Both the position numbers and the translations under genes were made by a program. This document shows positions 1-12,925 of a DNA stretch of 64,000 nt, piece by piece (positions within the stretch are counted from its first letter, which is position 1; each line of letters starts with the position of its first letter). This DNA comes from Morella rubra. Taxonomy: Eukaryota > Streptophyta > Magnoliopsida > Fagales > Myricaceae. The notes beneath the pieces are model-generated. The model was not told the origin of the DNA. It ran no database searches and was given only the letters and a program-made list of their open reading frames with translations. The stretch covers positions 7,047,647 through 7,111,646 of the forward strand of contig CM025851.1 in the NCBI GenBank assembly GCA_003952965.2. Reading direction: 5' to 3'.

Positions 1-574
1 AGGTCTCAGAGGATATTCGGTTAGAATATTTTTTGAGAATTTTTAGTATTTTTATAATTATTAGGTGATGTTAAAAAATATTTTCGGTTTTAGAATTTTA
101 AGACTCAAAAGAATCCTATAAAAACAAAGAAAACGAATATCATTTTAGTGAACTTCTGCTCAGACTTTTCTTGGACCTGAGTGGAGCTTTGAGTAAGCAG
201 AATGGGTTCCTAAGACCAAAATGAAATTATCCATATGATGACGGGGAAGAGCAAAGGGATACGTAAAGGGAGTACAAATTGAACCTCGGGAATCTTTTTT
301 AAAAATTAATTGAACCACATTGTAATTTCTCATACCACAAAAACAGAAAAACTCACTGGAGATATGAATGTATTTGACAGGGCTGCACAGGTGCTCTGTG
401 ACAAGATCCATCTTTATAGACCCATACCCATACGAGATGATGGATGAAAATGGAATGGGATTCGATTAGAGGCCGACTTGGTGTCGTACATATTAATCCG
501 GGGCCCAATTCCGGCAAGTAGTTTGTCATGATTTCTAACGATAAATAATAAACATACGATCACACAGAAGGAAC
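1..574. other. Intergenic, no gene recognised
   Basis: AT-rich DNA upstream of the tRNA gene. An 83-codon open frame on the minus strand (160-411) resembles no family I know and sits in low-complexity surroundings, so I do not call it a gene. Confidence 0.6.
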
Positions 575-656
575 GTCGATATGTCCGAGTGGTTAAGGAG
601 ACAGACTCGAAATCTGTTGGGCATTGCCTGCGCAGGTTCGAATCCTGCTGTCGACG
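575..656 (+). tRNA. tRNA-Ser (anticodon CGA)
   Basis: An 82-nt class II tRNA. The 7-bp acceptor stem pairs 575-581 with 649-655 (one G-U pair). The discriminator is G656. The anticodon stem ACAGA/TCTGT encloses a loop with CGA at 608-610, which reads UCG serine codons. A long variable arm and a T-loop GGTTCGAATCC follow, as expected for tRNA-Ser. No intron. It lies about 160 bp upstream of the THA8-like start codon on the same strand. Confidence 0.95.
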
Positions 657-817
657 CGTAGCTGAATTTTCGTTATTTGTTTTCCAGACTTGATTTTTTT
701 TACAGTTTTGTCACCAATTATTACTGTTTATCCACTTCAAAAGGGTATAATCGTAAAGCCGTCCAAACCCAAACCTTTACATCCGTTGCCCCAACTCCTC
801 CACGATTCCGTTCACTC

Positions 818-1546
818 ATGGCTTCAACACTGCATCAAACCGTCACCTCCTTCAGACCCTATCACCCTCGGAAGCCCCGGCCACTCACCACCACCACCAA
901 CATAACCACTTCCAGACCCACCAGCTACGTTCCCATACGATGTGGGCCACGGTCCAACCGGGGGCCCCTCGTGAAAGGGCGGGTTCTGAGCATCGAAGCC
1001 ATCAACGCCATCCAAGCCCTCAAGCGGGCCCACAAGTCCTCCGACCCAGACGACATCCCAATCCTCCTATCCAACACGCTGGCTCGCTTGATCAAGTCCG
1101 ACCTTCTAGCTACCCTTCGGGAGCTCCTGCGCCAAGACCAGTGCGCCCTTGCTCTACACGCCTTCTCGGCCTTCCGGTCGGAATACCAGCCCGATTTATC
1201 TCTCTACGCTGACGTGGCATCGGCGCTTGCACGGAATGGGATGGTGGGAGATATCGACCGTCTGATCTGTGACATGGAGAAAGACGGCGGTGGCGGGGTC
1301 CAGTGTGATGACAAGGGCCTGATCAGGCTGCTCAAGGCGGTGATTGGTGCCGAGAGGAGGGAATCGACGGTCAGGATTTACGGGATGATGAAGAGAAGTG
1401 GGTGGGGGTCCAGTTTTGAGGCGGATGAGTATGTGGCTAAGGTTTTGAGTAAAGGTTTGAGGAGGCTTGGGGAAGAAGGTTTAGCCGATGTGGTCCGGGA
1501 ATTCGGGAAGGTCTCTAGGGGCAACTTTGAGAAATTGAAAGTCTAA
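818..1546 (+). CDS. THA8: THA8-like chloroplast PPR protein (242 aa)
   Basis: Intronless gene for a short pentatricopeptide-repeat protein like THYLAKOID ASSEMBLY 8, a chloroplast factor known to bind and help splice group II introns (ycf3 intron 2, trnA). The first 40 or so residues are rich in Ser, Thr, Pro and Arg and lack acidic residues, as in a transit peptide. The family signature RCGPRSNRGPLVKGRVLS follows, then helical repeats with LIKSDLLATLRELLRQDQ and, near the C-terminus, SGWGSSFEADEYVAKVLSKG. The open frame extends upstream to 677 but only by a TTG; the ATG at 818 is the first in-frame Met and gives a transit peptide of normal length. Base composition is GC-richer than the flanks, common for intronless PPR genes. 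Assignment rests on remembered similarity to At3g27750. Confidence 0.88.
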   Translation: MASTLHQTVTSFRPYHPRKPRPLTTTTNITTSRPTSYVPIRCGPRSNRGPLVKGRVLSIEAINAIQALKRAHKSSDPDDIPILLSNTLARLIKSDLLATLRELLRQDQCALALHAFSAFRSEYQPDLSLYADVASALARNGMVGDIDRLICDMEKDGGGGVQCDDKGLIRLLKAVIGAERRESTVRIYGMMKRSGWGSSFEADEYVAKVLSKGLRRLGEEGLADVVREFGKVSRGNFEKLKV

Positions 1547-2423
1547 AAAGTATGCCAAAAGTACAACTTTTGTTTCAGTTTGTAATATCATGAACCTGCA
1601 ACGTGGGAAATATTTTTTCTTTCATTTTTTTTTGTTTTATTGCAGTCTTCTTAGCCAATTGAGTAGCACAATAAAATTATGAGTAATTTTAGGATTCTTC
1701 AAAGAAATCATAAATTTATTATGTTATATCCAAGTCCTCATATAGATATGAAAAAAAAAAAATCGGACATTCAACAAATTTTTCGCCACAAACTCTGTAA
1801 AATTTGGGTGCCGGATATATTTAGAATTTGACGTAGAAAGAAAAAAAAAAGAACACAAAATAGATGCATTTTCTATAATTTTCTGTTTAAATTTTTTTAA
1901 GAAAGATAAATATAATAATTATATATAGTATTTGAAAAGTTAAAATTTTATTTTGAATAAATACACTTTAAAAATTTTACTATTGTTCATTTTTTAATTT
2001 TCAATACACTTTTTTTTTAACATTAATATAAAATTTTATACCCAAACACTATATCTTATTGTTTAATAGGACAACACTAATAATCTATAATATAGACTTT
2101 CACAATTAAAGATGATCTCTGACCTATGAAAGTGAGCATTTGGAAAATAAATAAATAAATAACAACTGTACCCCTTCATAAAACAGAAACGCCAATTGAT
2201 TTGTTTTCCAATCGACCAAAATACCATTTTGATCATTTTGACCGTTCGTAAAAACTTACTGTCGCCTTTTTTTTTTTTAAGCAAAAACTTACTGTCGTTT
2301 ACGGCCACATTGCAATTTCCCCTGCTGCTCCTTCCACACCGCCTTGTGAGTTGTGAAGACGGAAGGGAGCACAAAGGTGAGCATCCCAATCTGCCTCTCA
2401 CTCCCAATCCACCTCTTAAAGCC
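1547..2423. other. AT-rich intergenic, PEX2 promoter side
   Basis: The 3' end of the THA8-like gene and the upstream region of PEX2. It is strongly AT-rich with several A or T runs. No ORF, tRNA or repeat with clear termini was found. Confidence 0.5.
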
Positions 2424-5400
2424 ATGGACAAAGAGACCCTAGCAGCTCCGTCGTCGTCGTCGTCGTCATCATCAGCTTCTTCTTCTTCAACAGCTTCAAC
2501 TAGTAGCACAAATCTTCCACCGCCAGAAGAGGCTTGGGTTGATACTTACCAGAAATTGCTTCCCCAGTGGCAATCCCTCTCTCACTCTCATCAGGTTCTT
2601 TTTCTTTTTATTGACCTTTCATCAAATTACCATTAGTCCTTGTGGCTTATGATGCCTTTATTTTTTGCCAATACCTAAACGTTTACTTCATTTTATTGCA
2701 ATCCAGGGATTGCTTCGGCTCTACTCGAAATTTCTGTCTTTGTTTTTATCATGTTTTCTTACTCTTTGATAATTTTCTCGTCAATATCTATTGGTGCCTC
2801 TACTTCTTTGGGAAAAAATTTGTAACAATTTTCGCAGTTGCCTGCTTATTTCGATGGGAAAAGAGTGTTCTTTTCCGAAGGAAATCTTCCCGAAATTTGT
2901 TAGAGAATTGTTTAGTTTTGGTAGAATTATTTATCTGTAATGGTAATCATACATCGTAACTGGTCCTATCCATTAGAATTAATTTTTTTGGGTAAGTCAT
3001 TATATGTTAGAAAATATAATTCAAATAATAAAATCTATCTCTTCCTATCAACTTAAGCTTTGAGATAAGTGGTAGATTCGCATTAGAATTAATCTCCTAT
3101 GATGCTCTGGAGGTCCGGGGAATGTTTTCTGGAAAAACAGATCAAGCCTTTCTAATTTTGAAGTTCATAGATACTCGTACGTGTTGAAACTCCCCCCCTC
3201 CCCCAAACAAAAAAGTGATTTGATAATTTGATTGGTTATAGCTCAATACACTTATTTGCATGTTTTCTTGTTGTTAATAGTCCCATGGTGTTTTTTTTTT
3301 TTTTTTTCTCAATTTCTGTAAGTTATTGAACCATGTATTTTTCCTCTGTGGTTTATTTGTTAGTTTATTTCTCCTAAGTTCTGTTTGTAGGCAGCAATCC
3401 CGATTTCAATCTCCAGAGTAAATCAAGTCGATGCAGCAAGACTGGATGTTGAAATGTCAGCCATGTTGAAAGAGCAGCTGGTTAAGGTCTTCACTTTGAT
3501 GAAGGTATATCTTTTATATTGTGTATTTATCAAAGCAGTTGGAAGAATAGCCATAGCTATTGATATTGATTAAGTCATTAGTAAGCTGCAAAACTGATTG
3601 GGGCTTATTTAAAACGTTTACTTCATTTTATTGGGATTAGCCAGGAATTTTATTTCAATATGAAGCAGAGCTTGATGCTTTCCTTGAGTTTCTTATTTGG
3701 CGATTCTCGATTTGGGTAGATAAACCTACTCCTGGAATCGCTCTCATGAATTTGAGGTATAGGGATGAACGTGCAATGGAGGCAAGAGGAAAAGGTAAGA
3801 TGGTCTTAAAAGTTTTCTGTTTATGCTACCTTTTAATTCAGCTGATTATCAGTATTAGATGATGGTTGCTGATTTCTTATTTTGATACTGCTAGATATGT
3901 AAAACAGATTAAGAAAGAAGATACGATACTTTTTATGATTGACTGTGGCTTGAAATGAGTCTAGTTTCCCGGCTTTTACAAAATATTGGCAAATTAAGGC
4001 AATGCCATAGTTTGCAGTCTGGGATCAAACTAGTATAGATATTTGTAGAGTTTGGTTCCATTTATATGACTTAATATCCAATTACACTGAGCTAAAATTG
4101 TAAAGTAGCAACTATGCAGACCTACACACATTAGAGCATGTTGGATATTTCTGCAGCAAAAGCAAATTTCCTGAATTCCTAGTGGTGCGTCTTACCCAGA
4201 GTTTGTTTTTGTTTTTTTTTCGTCTTAAAAGCTTTCTCTTTTAGTTTTGAATAGAAATAAAATTTTTGCTCGAGGAATGGGGATGGCATCACTCAATTAC
4301 ATGTTAGTGAGAGACGTTAGAAGATTTTATGGAGATTTTTTCAACTTACTGTTGCCTATTGTTATAGCTTTATTCACTTGTATTTGTATATTATATGTTG
4401 TACTGATGCATTTTGCTTGTCATTTTCCTTACAGTCAGAACAGGTTTGGAAGGACCGGGTCTGACTGTGGCTCAGAAGATCTGGTATTGTGTTGCCACTG
4501 TTGGTGGCCAATACATATGGGCTCGTTTGCAGTCATTCTCTGCTTTTCGTAGATGGGGTGACTCTGAGCAGGTAGAGCTTCTGTTGCAATGCTTGCTCTC
4601 CCTAACCCACTTCCCCTCCACACTCCACTCTGTCCCACCTGTTCTGCATCAGAGGTGAAGGTGGATTGTGCTGTCACTAATTCTGTCTCCGAATTTCCCT
4701 CAGAGGTCATTTCCACGGCGAGCATGGATGTTGATGCAACGGATAGAAGGATTATACAAAGCTGCCTCATTTGGCAACCTGCTCATATTTCTTTATACGG
4801 GAAGGTATGCTTTTAAACATCAAAGATTTCTCTTACTGGGCTTTTCTTGAATCCAGTTTACTGAAATATTGATAATAAAGGGGATATTGTTCTTGAACTG
4901 AAAGAACTGTATTAGCAGACAAAACATTGGATAGTATGGATGAATAATTGCAAAATACTTCATAGTAACGTCTAATACGTCAAATGTCGAAGGCAGAACT
5001 CAAATAACTATATTTGACAGTAGAACTCAAGTAACTAACTATTTTTATTGTTTCAATAGTCAGCTCGTTATCACTCTCTCTTTGACCAACTCAGAAGTCT
5101 CAGATATTTTTCATTTGTTGCTGCTGTGATGTTTACTTATGAAAGGATTTTTTTTCCTGATACAGATACAGGAATCTTATTGAAAGAGCTTTGAGAGCTA
5201 GGCTTGTCTATGGGAGCCCTAATATGAACCGAGCTGTTAGCTTCGAGTACATGAACCGCCAGTTAGTGTGGAATGAATTCTCGGTAGTTTTATCCTTCTT
5301 CGTTGACTTTAGCATTTTAAATTCTGAAAAATGAATTTCAATAGAATTCAATTCCTGTCTTCCAATTAAGAGAAATCACTGACTGGAAAACAGTAACTTC

Positions 5401-7646
5401 AATTCTGTGACGCTTTTCTTCCTTGGATTATATTTTTGGCAGGTCGCATACTCTTTATTTGGTTTGTTAGTTCCAACATTTGCATTCGAGCATTCATTTT
5501 ATATTGTAGAAATTGTTCAAGACCAGTTTCACTCCTTTTCTTTTCTGAATAGGAGTTTCTTGGCTTTTGTTTCTTGATGTTTTGTCGGTGGACTTGTTTG
5601 TTAGTGCCAAATGGCAAAAGGTGCATTAGTTAGAGGGTGCAAAGTGTAATTTTATCTTTTTTTAATCATTTTAGCCTGCATAAAAGTGGCATCAAGGAAA
5701 TAAAATCAATGGATATTATTCATTGTTTTGATTATGTGTACTTATTTCATGGCTATAGTGCATGTATTGATGCCGTCTTGGCGCTTCTGAACCTTACATG
5801 TAACTACTTGTACTATAACTCTCTGAAGAATGGTCGCTATATAAGGTGCTTTTTGTATACTTGAGCTGAAAGGAATTGTCTTTTTTTGATCTTGATGCGT
5901 TATTTACTTTTAACACAGATGAGCAATCAGTTATAAAATACCACAGAGATGAAATATCGGCATGTTCTGTTCAGAAAAAAATCCCATTCGCACATATTAA
6001 AATTAAGGATTGGGTCCCCATCATAAGGGCAAGAAGCATTTACTCACAGAAAACCAAATATGTTCCTCCTTCTGGTTATCTGAATTTACAGTCAATCCTG
6101 CTGCCACTTCATGCAACATAATGGTGGACATTCTTTATCCTTATTAGCATTAATTGTTTGAGGATGAACTATCATCTCAGTAACTTTTTTTTTCTTCTTT
6201 TGACTTATTTTACCTTTGACCTATTTAAGTTAAAAGAGAAATCTAGATATAAATCTCACGACTCCTAGAAGCATCCTAAATTGAGGTTCAAGACATTTTT
6301 CGCCAAAATTTTCTTGCCAGATGCAGTTGGAGAAGATACAGGATTGTTAATCTAACTTTAGAAGGACTTCCTTTTTTTCTCTGTCGATGTCCTGTTAGTG
6401 TATTCAAATATTGCTGCAAATACATATCCTGTTGTTCTTGAGTCATATGCTCCATTATTGTGCAATTGATCTCAGCTTTAACTCCTCTTTAATTGCCATA
6501 CTCGCTTGCATCTGAAGTATGTATTTGCATGTGTAGGCTATTTAGAAACTTTTTTCTTGTGGGCATAAACTGGAGACTTTCTTCCTATCACATATTTTTC
6601 ATTGTGTTGCTAAAGCAGCCTGAGACCTTCTTTTACTACAAAACAGAAAATATAGCGATCAGTAGATTAACTTGTAGTCTGTAAGTATCATTGTCTTCCT
6701 CCTAATTATGAAGAAAGTCGGAGGTAATGTGTGAGTCAAAATATTTTCTAGAGCTTATAAAGCGAATGAAATGTCTGGATTCTGATATTTATGAAGCATT
6801 CCTTAATATGTCGGTCAGGCATGCATGCCTTTCGTAGAGTTCTGAAGATAACTAGAAAATATTTTCTCACTTTTAGCTTGATTGACTTAATTTGTCCATG
6901 CACTTCGTGTGGTACGTAGTTCTTTCTTTTGCCTGGATTTCTGTATTTCCATCTGTTTGAAGATTATTATTGTTCATTTTATCCAAGACAAAGGAAACTT
7001 TCTGTATTTCCTCTATCAGCTTCTTGAAGTGCAATGCTCGTCTTTGTGGATATGATCTATTTTGGAGCTTATCTTTTGGATCTTGGCTGATGGCAGGAAA
7101 TGCTGTTGTTGCTTCTTCCGCTTCTTAATTCATCATCCTTGCAAAACTTTCTTCGCCCATTTTCTAAAGATAAATCTTCAAGTTCCAAGGAGGATGACAC
7201 TGCTTGCCCCATTTGTCTGGCTAGTCCGACCATCCCGTTTCTTGCTATTCCTTGTCAGCACAGGTATTTCTCCAAAATTGGTTTCGACTGATGAGCCAGA
7301 CCACAAAAAATCTCAAGCTGACTTTGTTCTACTTATAGAAATTGGGCCTAAATGGTGGCTGTAATATGCTAGCCAGCTCATTCTATAGGATAGATGTTTG
7401 TTTCTCTGTTCACTAAAATGATTATGCAGTATTGCACAAGGCTAAACCGTTGGCAGGCTACAATGCCATTTAAAGCTAAACAGGGCTTTTTAAGATTTTG
7501 TTGTCTTTCTTGCTTGCAGATATTGTTATTATTGCCTCAGGACACGGTGTGCTGCTGCTCCATCATTCAGATGCTCCAGGTGCAATGAGCCAATCACTGC
7601 TATGCAGCGGCATGGTGGTGTGAGCAATTCAGTCCCAAAACAATGA
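2424..7646 (+). CDS. PEX2: PEX2, peroxisomal RING-finger E3 ligase (8 exons, 362 aa)
   Basis: Peroxin 2, a peroxisomal membrane RING protein of the PEX2-PEX10-PEX12 complex that ubiquitinates the import receptor PEX5. Exons by inspection: 2424-2594, 3391-3504, 3641-3794, 4435-4571, 4704-4804, 5166-5283, 7097-7263, 7520-7646; all are GT-AG and phases join without a stop. The N-terminus has a Ser-rich tract from a TCG/TCA/TCT repeat. The middle is the Pex2/Pex12 membrane domain (for example VAQKIWYCVATVGGQYIWAR and ALRARLVYGSPNMNRAVSFEY). The RING covers about residues 302-342: C302, C305, C318, H320, C323, C326, C339, C342, all eight zinc ligands present. Arabidopsis PEX2/TED3 is 333 aa; most of the extra length is the N-terminal Ser tract. 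The ATG at 2424 is the first in frame with exon 1. Confidence 0.93.
2454..2493 (+). repeat. Coding serine trinucleotide repeat in PEX2 exon 1
   Basis: Tandem TCG, TCA and TCT codons encode a near-continuous run of serines around residues 10-25 of PEX2. This is a simple-sequence repeat inside coding DNA, likely length-variable between alleles. Confidence 0.7.
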
Positions 7647-10600
7647 TTATTTCATACGGAGGGGGAAACATATCGAAGCACTATTATAGGTTCAGAAATG
7701 TATAAAATAAAGCTCGAAAGTAGCACCGTTTTTGTTCTCCCTGTTAAAGCACTAGTCGAGAAATCAATTCCCTGTAAAAGCATTATTCCACTATTGAGTG
7801 GGATGGTTCATTCTTTGTCATCTTCCTTGTAGATTTATTATTCAAATACTCCATTCGTTTTCTCTGATTAGTTTTCTCGAAGCATTTGAAGTGTCGAAGT
7901 GGGGTGTCTCCATGTTGCAGTTCCATCAGAGGAGCAAAGATTAAGTGACCTTTCAGCAATGCCAAAAGATGATAACTTTGCATTATTTGTTTTTTGGATT
8001 TTGTGATTCATGTTTCTTTCAGTGAACCGACCCCTCTGTGTGCAGCTAGCATGGCACGTAGACTACTTGTTGATTTGGTGTTCAGTGTTAATGGATGCCC
8101 ATTTAAAAATTTCTGATTCTGTTCGGAGTGCGAAAATGGTTATATACTTGTGAGGGAGCCACTTTATCACTCTCAATGTTGATTGACATTTCTTTTTCCC
8201 TGAGCCAATAAGAAATCTTTTGACCTTACTAGTTCATCTTCTTGATTGCTCATCCCCAATTTCCCACCCATCGCAATCAGATGGGTTTGAATTATTGGAA
8301 CTGGTATCTTTTTGAACCAAGTTATCAGGCTGAAGGACCGGTGCTACATTCCTCTACATCAAGGTTCTCTCTCTAACTTTGCCCTGCCCCTATGTTTCTG
8401 TGCGCTTATTTCGTTCCATGTTGTTATTTTTCTCTATCAACACCTGTGGCTTCTTTTTTTTTTTTTTTTTTGGGGGGGGGGGGGGGTGGGTTGGGTAAGT
8501 AATCCCAGTAGCTCTTACCCATATGAGTATTTTGGGATAAAATTCAAATTGAAAAAAATTAGAATACATGGAGGTGTTGAGTTGAATTCACTAGGGTTTT
8601 CTTAATATGTTAAAGAAAGTCGCTTGTTTAGACTGGAGATTGCTTTCAGGTCAATTTTATACCAAGCACAAGGAAAGTTCCTTTCACTAAACTGCCAAAC
8701 CTTTACTATTTCAGCCACACTGTCGTTGATGGATCCTTCACGAAATTAAAACAGCAATCACAGTCTATAGCTAAGGTGACTTGTCTTCCCGATTGTGATT
8801 TTCTCTAAGACCGCCACTCTTTGCTTAAAGAAACCCTCACCTGATTTTGATATCAGTAATGGTTTTGGGCACAATTCTCTCATTCTTTAATTGCGATCAA
8901 ACTTGACACCGCTCAATTCCCAACCTTACGTACGTCACGGCATTCACAATAATTTTAGTGCTGTTCAAATTGGCTATTGTTCTACTGAGATCCAACGTTT
9001 TGGTACGTTCTTTTCAGATGATTACTTCAGTGGAGGCATGATATTGCTTTGATCACTAAACAAATTCTAAGAAGCAATATTTAAGGTGAGGCCAACTAAA
9101 GCGTGACATGTTAAACGTTAAGAAATGATTCATTTTTCCAATTGCTGGATAGTGAAGTGGGCTGAGGTAAGGCCACTCGTCCATAGCAAATCAATACCCT
9201 ACTTCGCTTTCCAAAATCCATCACCTGGTTCTGATTATGACAGAAAAAGTAATGCTTATATAATTATTTTAAAAGAACGAAAGAAGAGAAAACAAAAACC
9301 ATTTGGGTATGTGTTAGTTATCTGCATTGTTTTTTTTTTTTTTTAAAAAAAACACGGAGAACGTAGGGGAAATACCTTAAATTGGACCATTAAAAAGCTG
9401 CTAATATACCTCATACGTCCTTCCGGACATTGCTAGTTTGTATTCTATCTAGAAGAGAAAAAGATGGGTGGGATTCCATTTGATCAGAAAATAATTATGT
9501 GCGGGGTCGCATGCAATATGACCATATTACATCATATATGATTGCCCGTGAGTACTATCCCCACGAGGGTCGGGAAGATTCCATACACGCGGAGGCCTAT
9601 GGGGGCCGATCTGTGTTTGATAATCGGATAATATGCATTGTTCTTATTTTGTTGGTGAAATGCACCCATACCCAGTCATCAAACTGTGAAGTGGGGTTGT
9701 CCGTCGACTAAGACGATAATTGGGTGATCGAATTTATTTTTTATTAATCCTGCAGCGTCAGTCAACCGTTGTTAATTTCAACTCTACTCCTTTCTTTTTC
9801 TTCTTTAATAAAGCCCCATGAGTTTTCCTTTCTCCATCACTTTTTCTTGTAGAAATTGCCCAGCTCGATCGGTATCGTACGTAGTGGAGTAAGGAAATTC
9901 ATGTATGTATATAGTGCGGAAGCCATGAATGATATATACGTACAAAGACGAAGACATGAAGTGGGTTTTTGGGCCATCGGGAGTTAATTTATTAGGGTTT
10001 TTCATCTCATCATATTCCCAGTTGAAATCACTTTCGAAAAGATTAAAACAGTGTGGATGCTTATTCCTTTCTTGACTCTAGAGGACTCGATCGTGAAGTA
10101 AATTCTTTTCAATGAATCATCAGCAACATCGAGAAAATAATCTTGTACTTTTGAAAAATATTTAACATGTACACGCCTATATATATATATATATAGTAAT
10201 AGGGTCGAACGTTATATTATCGTAATTCTACTCAGAAATTAAAGATTTCAACTGCTAATTTTCTACTAATCATGGAGGGGGAGTTTAGACTTACACATCA
10301 AAAGCAATGTTAATTAGATTGATAAATAATTGATTACTAAATTGATCACTTTTCCTATAAACTTGACTTTTGAAATATGGTCTAGATAATAAAGATTGAT
10401 CTGAAGGGTGCTCGCGTTTTATTCACACATGGAAAATTCATTTGTACTTCTTTCGGCATTTTCCGAAACCAGTCTCATGTGTACTTAATTTAGCCACTTG
10501 AATTTTTGTATTCTTGTTTCTTCGAGGGGCATCATTGCTCTGGGATCAAATTAAAAAAGCATATCATATATATGTTTATTAATCACCAAACTATTATTTC

Positions 10601-10820
10601 CAAACCGCAACCCCAAAACAATCCCAAGGTACAACCCAAACATAAGGAAGTAAGCCCCTTCTTAATCATACAATTAGTTTATGGCTGAAAACGCTGCCCA
10701 CCAGCTTTCCTGTCCCACTTTATAAAAAAGCAAAAGCAGGAATATTAAAAAAGAAATGCTAAATGAATGAAACAATAAAGGAAAGGGAAGAAACATATGC
10801 AAAGTTTCAGAACCCCACCT
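7647..10820. other. Intergenic between PEX2 and bHLH gene
   Basis: About 3.2 kb with the PEX2 3' UTR at the left and the bHLH promoter at the right. It includes a T-run followed directly by a G-run (about 8454-8487). Short open frames here match no family I recognise and lack supporting splice structure. No TE termini identified. Confidence 0.5.
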
Positions 10821-10821
10821 C

Positions 10822-10828
10822 TATAAAA
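10822..10828 (+). promoter_or_regulatory. Probable TATA box of bHLH gene
   Basis: CTATAAAATT lies about 240 bp upstream of the main start codon. It precedes a purine-rich leader typical of a plant 5' UTR. The transcription start is inferred to lie about 30 bp downstream. Confidence 0.45.
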
Positions 10829-10890
10829 TTCTTTCAAGATCGAGACTTGAGTTCCTTCAACCTCATCAAGAAAGCGAACAGAAACTCTCA

Positions 10891-11016
10891 ATGCTTTTGC
10901 AAAGTTTGGGTGCACCTACAAGGAAAGATGACAAAGTGAAGAAAGAAAGTAAAAGAGAAAAAGAAAGGAAAGGCAAGGAAGGAGAATTTTTTTTTTCTCT
11001 TCTTTCAGTTCTCTAG
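10891..11016 (+). other. Upstream ORF 1 in bHLH leader (41 codons)
   Basis: ATG at 10891 opens a 41-codon frame rich in Lys and Glu that ends at TAG 11014-11016. It lies between the putative TATA box and the bHLH start, so it would be in the 5' UTR if the leader is unspliced. It could reduce main-ORF translation; this is inferred only. Confidence 0.4.
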
Positions 11017-11025
11017 CTCGGAAGC

Positions 11026-11064
11026 ATGAATTGTAGTGTTTACAGAGGTCATCGGTGCAACTAA
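11026..11064 (+). other. Upstream ORF 2 overlapping the bHLH start codon
   Basis: A 12-residue frame (MNCSVYRGHRCN) whose TAA stop overlaps the main ATG by one base as TAATG (11062-11066). A second in-frame ATG follows at once. The arrangement favours reinitiation at the main start after uORF termination. Its expression is not shown by sequence. Confidence 0.5.
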
Positions 11065-12891
11065 TGATGGCTGGAAACCCTAACTGGTGGAGCATGCATC
11101 CACCATCTCTCTTTCCTCAGTATACGCTTGGATCTTCTTCACTTCCTTTGAATCCTTTGGAAGATAATCATCACGAGCCTCCACAGTCGTGGAGCCAACT
11201 ACTATTGTAAACACCCCCCTCCCTCTCTTGTTTTTTTCTGGGTCTCTCTCTAGCTACCTAATTCTGCTTGTTTATTATCTCTACATCTCTTTACTGGCAT
11301 TCACATGGTTCCATAGAATTTCTAACATGTGACGTTATTAGACTATATCAATTTTTTTGCTTCTCACGGGTTTTTGATCTAGACGTTAAGACTCTCTCTC
11401 TCTCTCTCCCCCTTCCCTCTCCGTTCTACTTTCTAGCTGTTTCTTTTGCTTAGCTTCACTTTGGTTGGTTTTTGTAATGAAATGGTTTTGGTGGCTGGGT
11501 TTTGTTTTGGTGATTGTTTCTCAGAGGAGGATTTGCGGCGGGTGAGGAAGATAGGCTTGCTCCGAGTCACTTTCAACCTAAAAAGCTAGAAAATTGGGAG
11601 GACCAAATCCTAATTCCATCTCCAAGGGTTCCTGTTCCAGATGCAATAAAGCAAGAGGTTTCCCAAAACAGCAGCTTATACGGTCATGGAGACGAAGAGT
11701 TTCAGGCTCCTAGGTCTGCTTGGTCACAAGTTATGACAGTTTCTTCCCCTCAGTCATGTGTCACTAGTTTCAGCACTACTAATAATTTATTCGACTTCCC
11801 TTATGACAAGTTGAATATTGCTGCGAATCAACATGCAGATCATTCATCCGAGGTAAGAGAGACTTTTAAGAAAAAAATTTCGCTAAATAATTATCTTCCA
11901 TGTCTAAGGCTGTATAGTATATATATATATATATATATGTCCTGAACATAATTTTCCCCGTTCTCCCTTTCACTAGAGTGCTAGTACACCCACTGGTGGG
12001 GTACATAAGAAGGCTAAGATTCAATCCACTTCAAGCCAACCACCTCTAAAGGTGACGTAGAATATCTCTGGGCGTGTCTGCGCGTTTATGTTTTTACCTG
12101 CGCGTGCGTCTTTCTTCATTGTCTATTAATTTCTTTAAGCATGTTTGTGATAATTAACAGCCCTTATGCGAGTTGGTTACTTGGTTTAATAACACAGAGT
12201 GGTAAAGGTTTTCCTCATGTTTCGTGTGAACCAGGTGAGAAAGGAGAAGCTAGGCGATAGAATAACAGCTCTTCACCAGCTAGTTTCCCCATTTGGAAAG
12301 GTAAATCAAACCCCGGACGACGCTCCCCACATACTGAATGCAAAATTATCAAACAAATGGTTTTTCTGTTTTCTTTATTCATAGCCTAGTGGTAACGAAT
12401 TGTAAAACCCATAAAGAGGAATTTTTTTCCCTACACATTTCAAAGCTCTGGCGACTCTCTATCTCTGGCTCTCTGTCTTTTTAAATCACCTTTCGAGTTT
12501 TCTTTTAACATTAAAGAAGATCGTGAAGATCACTTGGGTGTTGTGGCGTGTTTGCCTTTTGCAGACTGACACTGCTTCTGTCTTGTTAGAAGCCATTGGG
12601 TATATCAGATTCCTTCTGGGTCAAATTGAGGTGATGTTCCTTCTTCATATTACCCCTGCAAACGAGTTGGAATCAGCGAGAGCATGCAGTTAAACTTCCA
12701 ATAATTCCTGCTTTTCCGAAACATTCTCTCTTCATCGAAGTCATAAACTTCCAATTATTTTCTTCCCCCTTGAATGCAGGCCCTCAGTTCCCCTTACATG
12801 GGTAATGCGGCAAAGAACATGATCAGGAACCAGCAGAGTGTAAGTAAATTTCCCATTTCCCAAAGCATAACTATTATCCTCTCTGTCTCTG

Positions 12892-12925
<34 letters not shown>

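Noticed and set aside
160..411. 83-codon minus-strand ORF
   Set aside because: No recognisable family, no intron structure, biased composition; likely chance.
677..817. In-frame N-terminal extension of the THA8-like ORF
   Set aside because: It opens at TTG only; the first ATG in frame is at 818, which already gives a normal-length transit peptide.
5637..6121. Open frames between PEX2 exons 6 and 7
   Set aside because: They lie inside the long PEX2 intron, share no frame with the protein, and match nothing.
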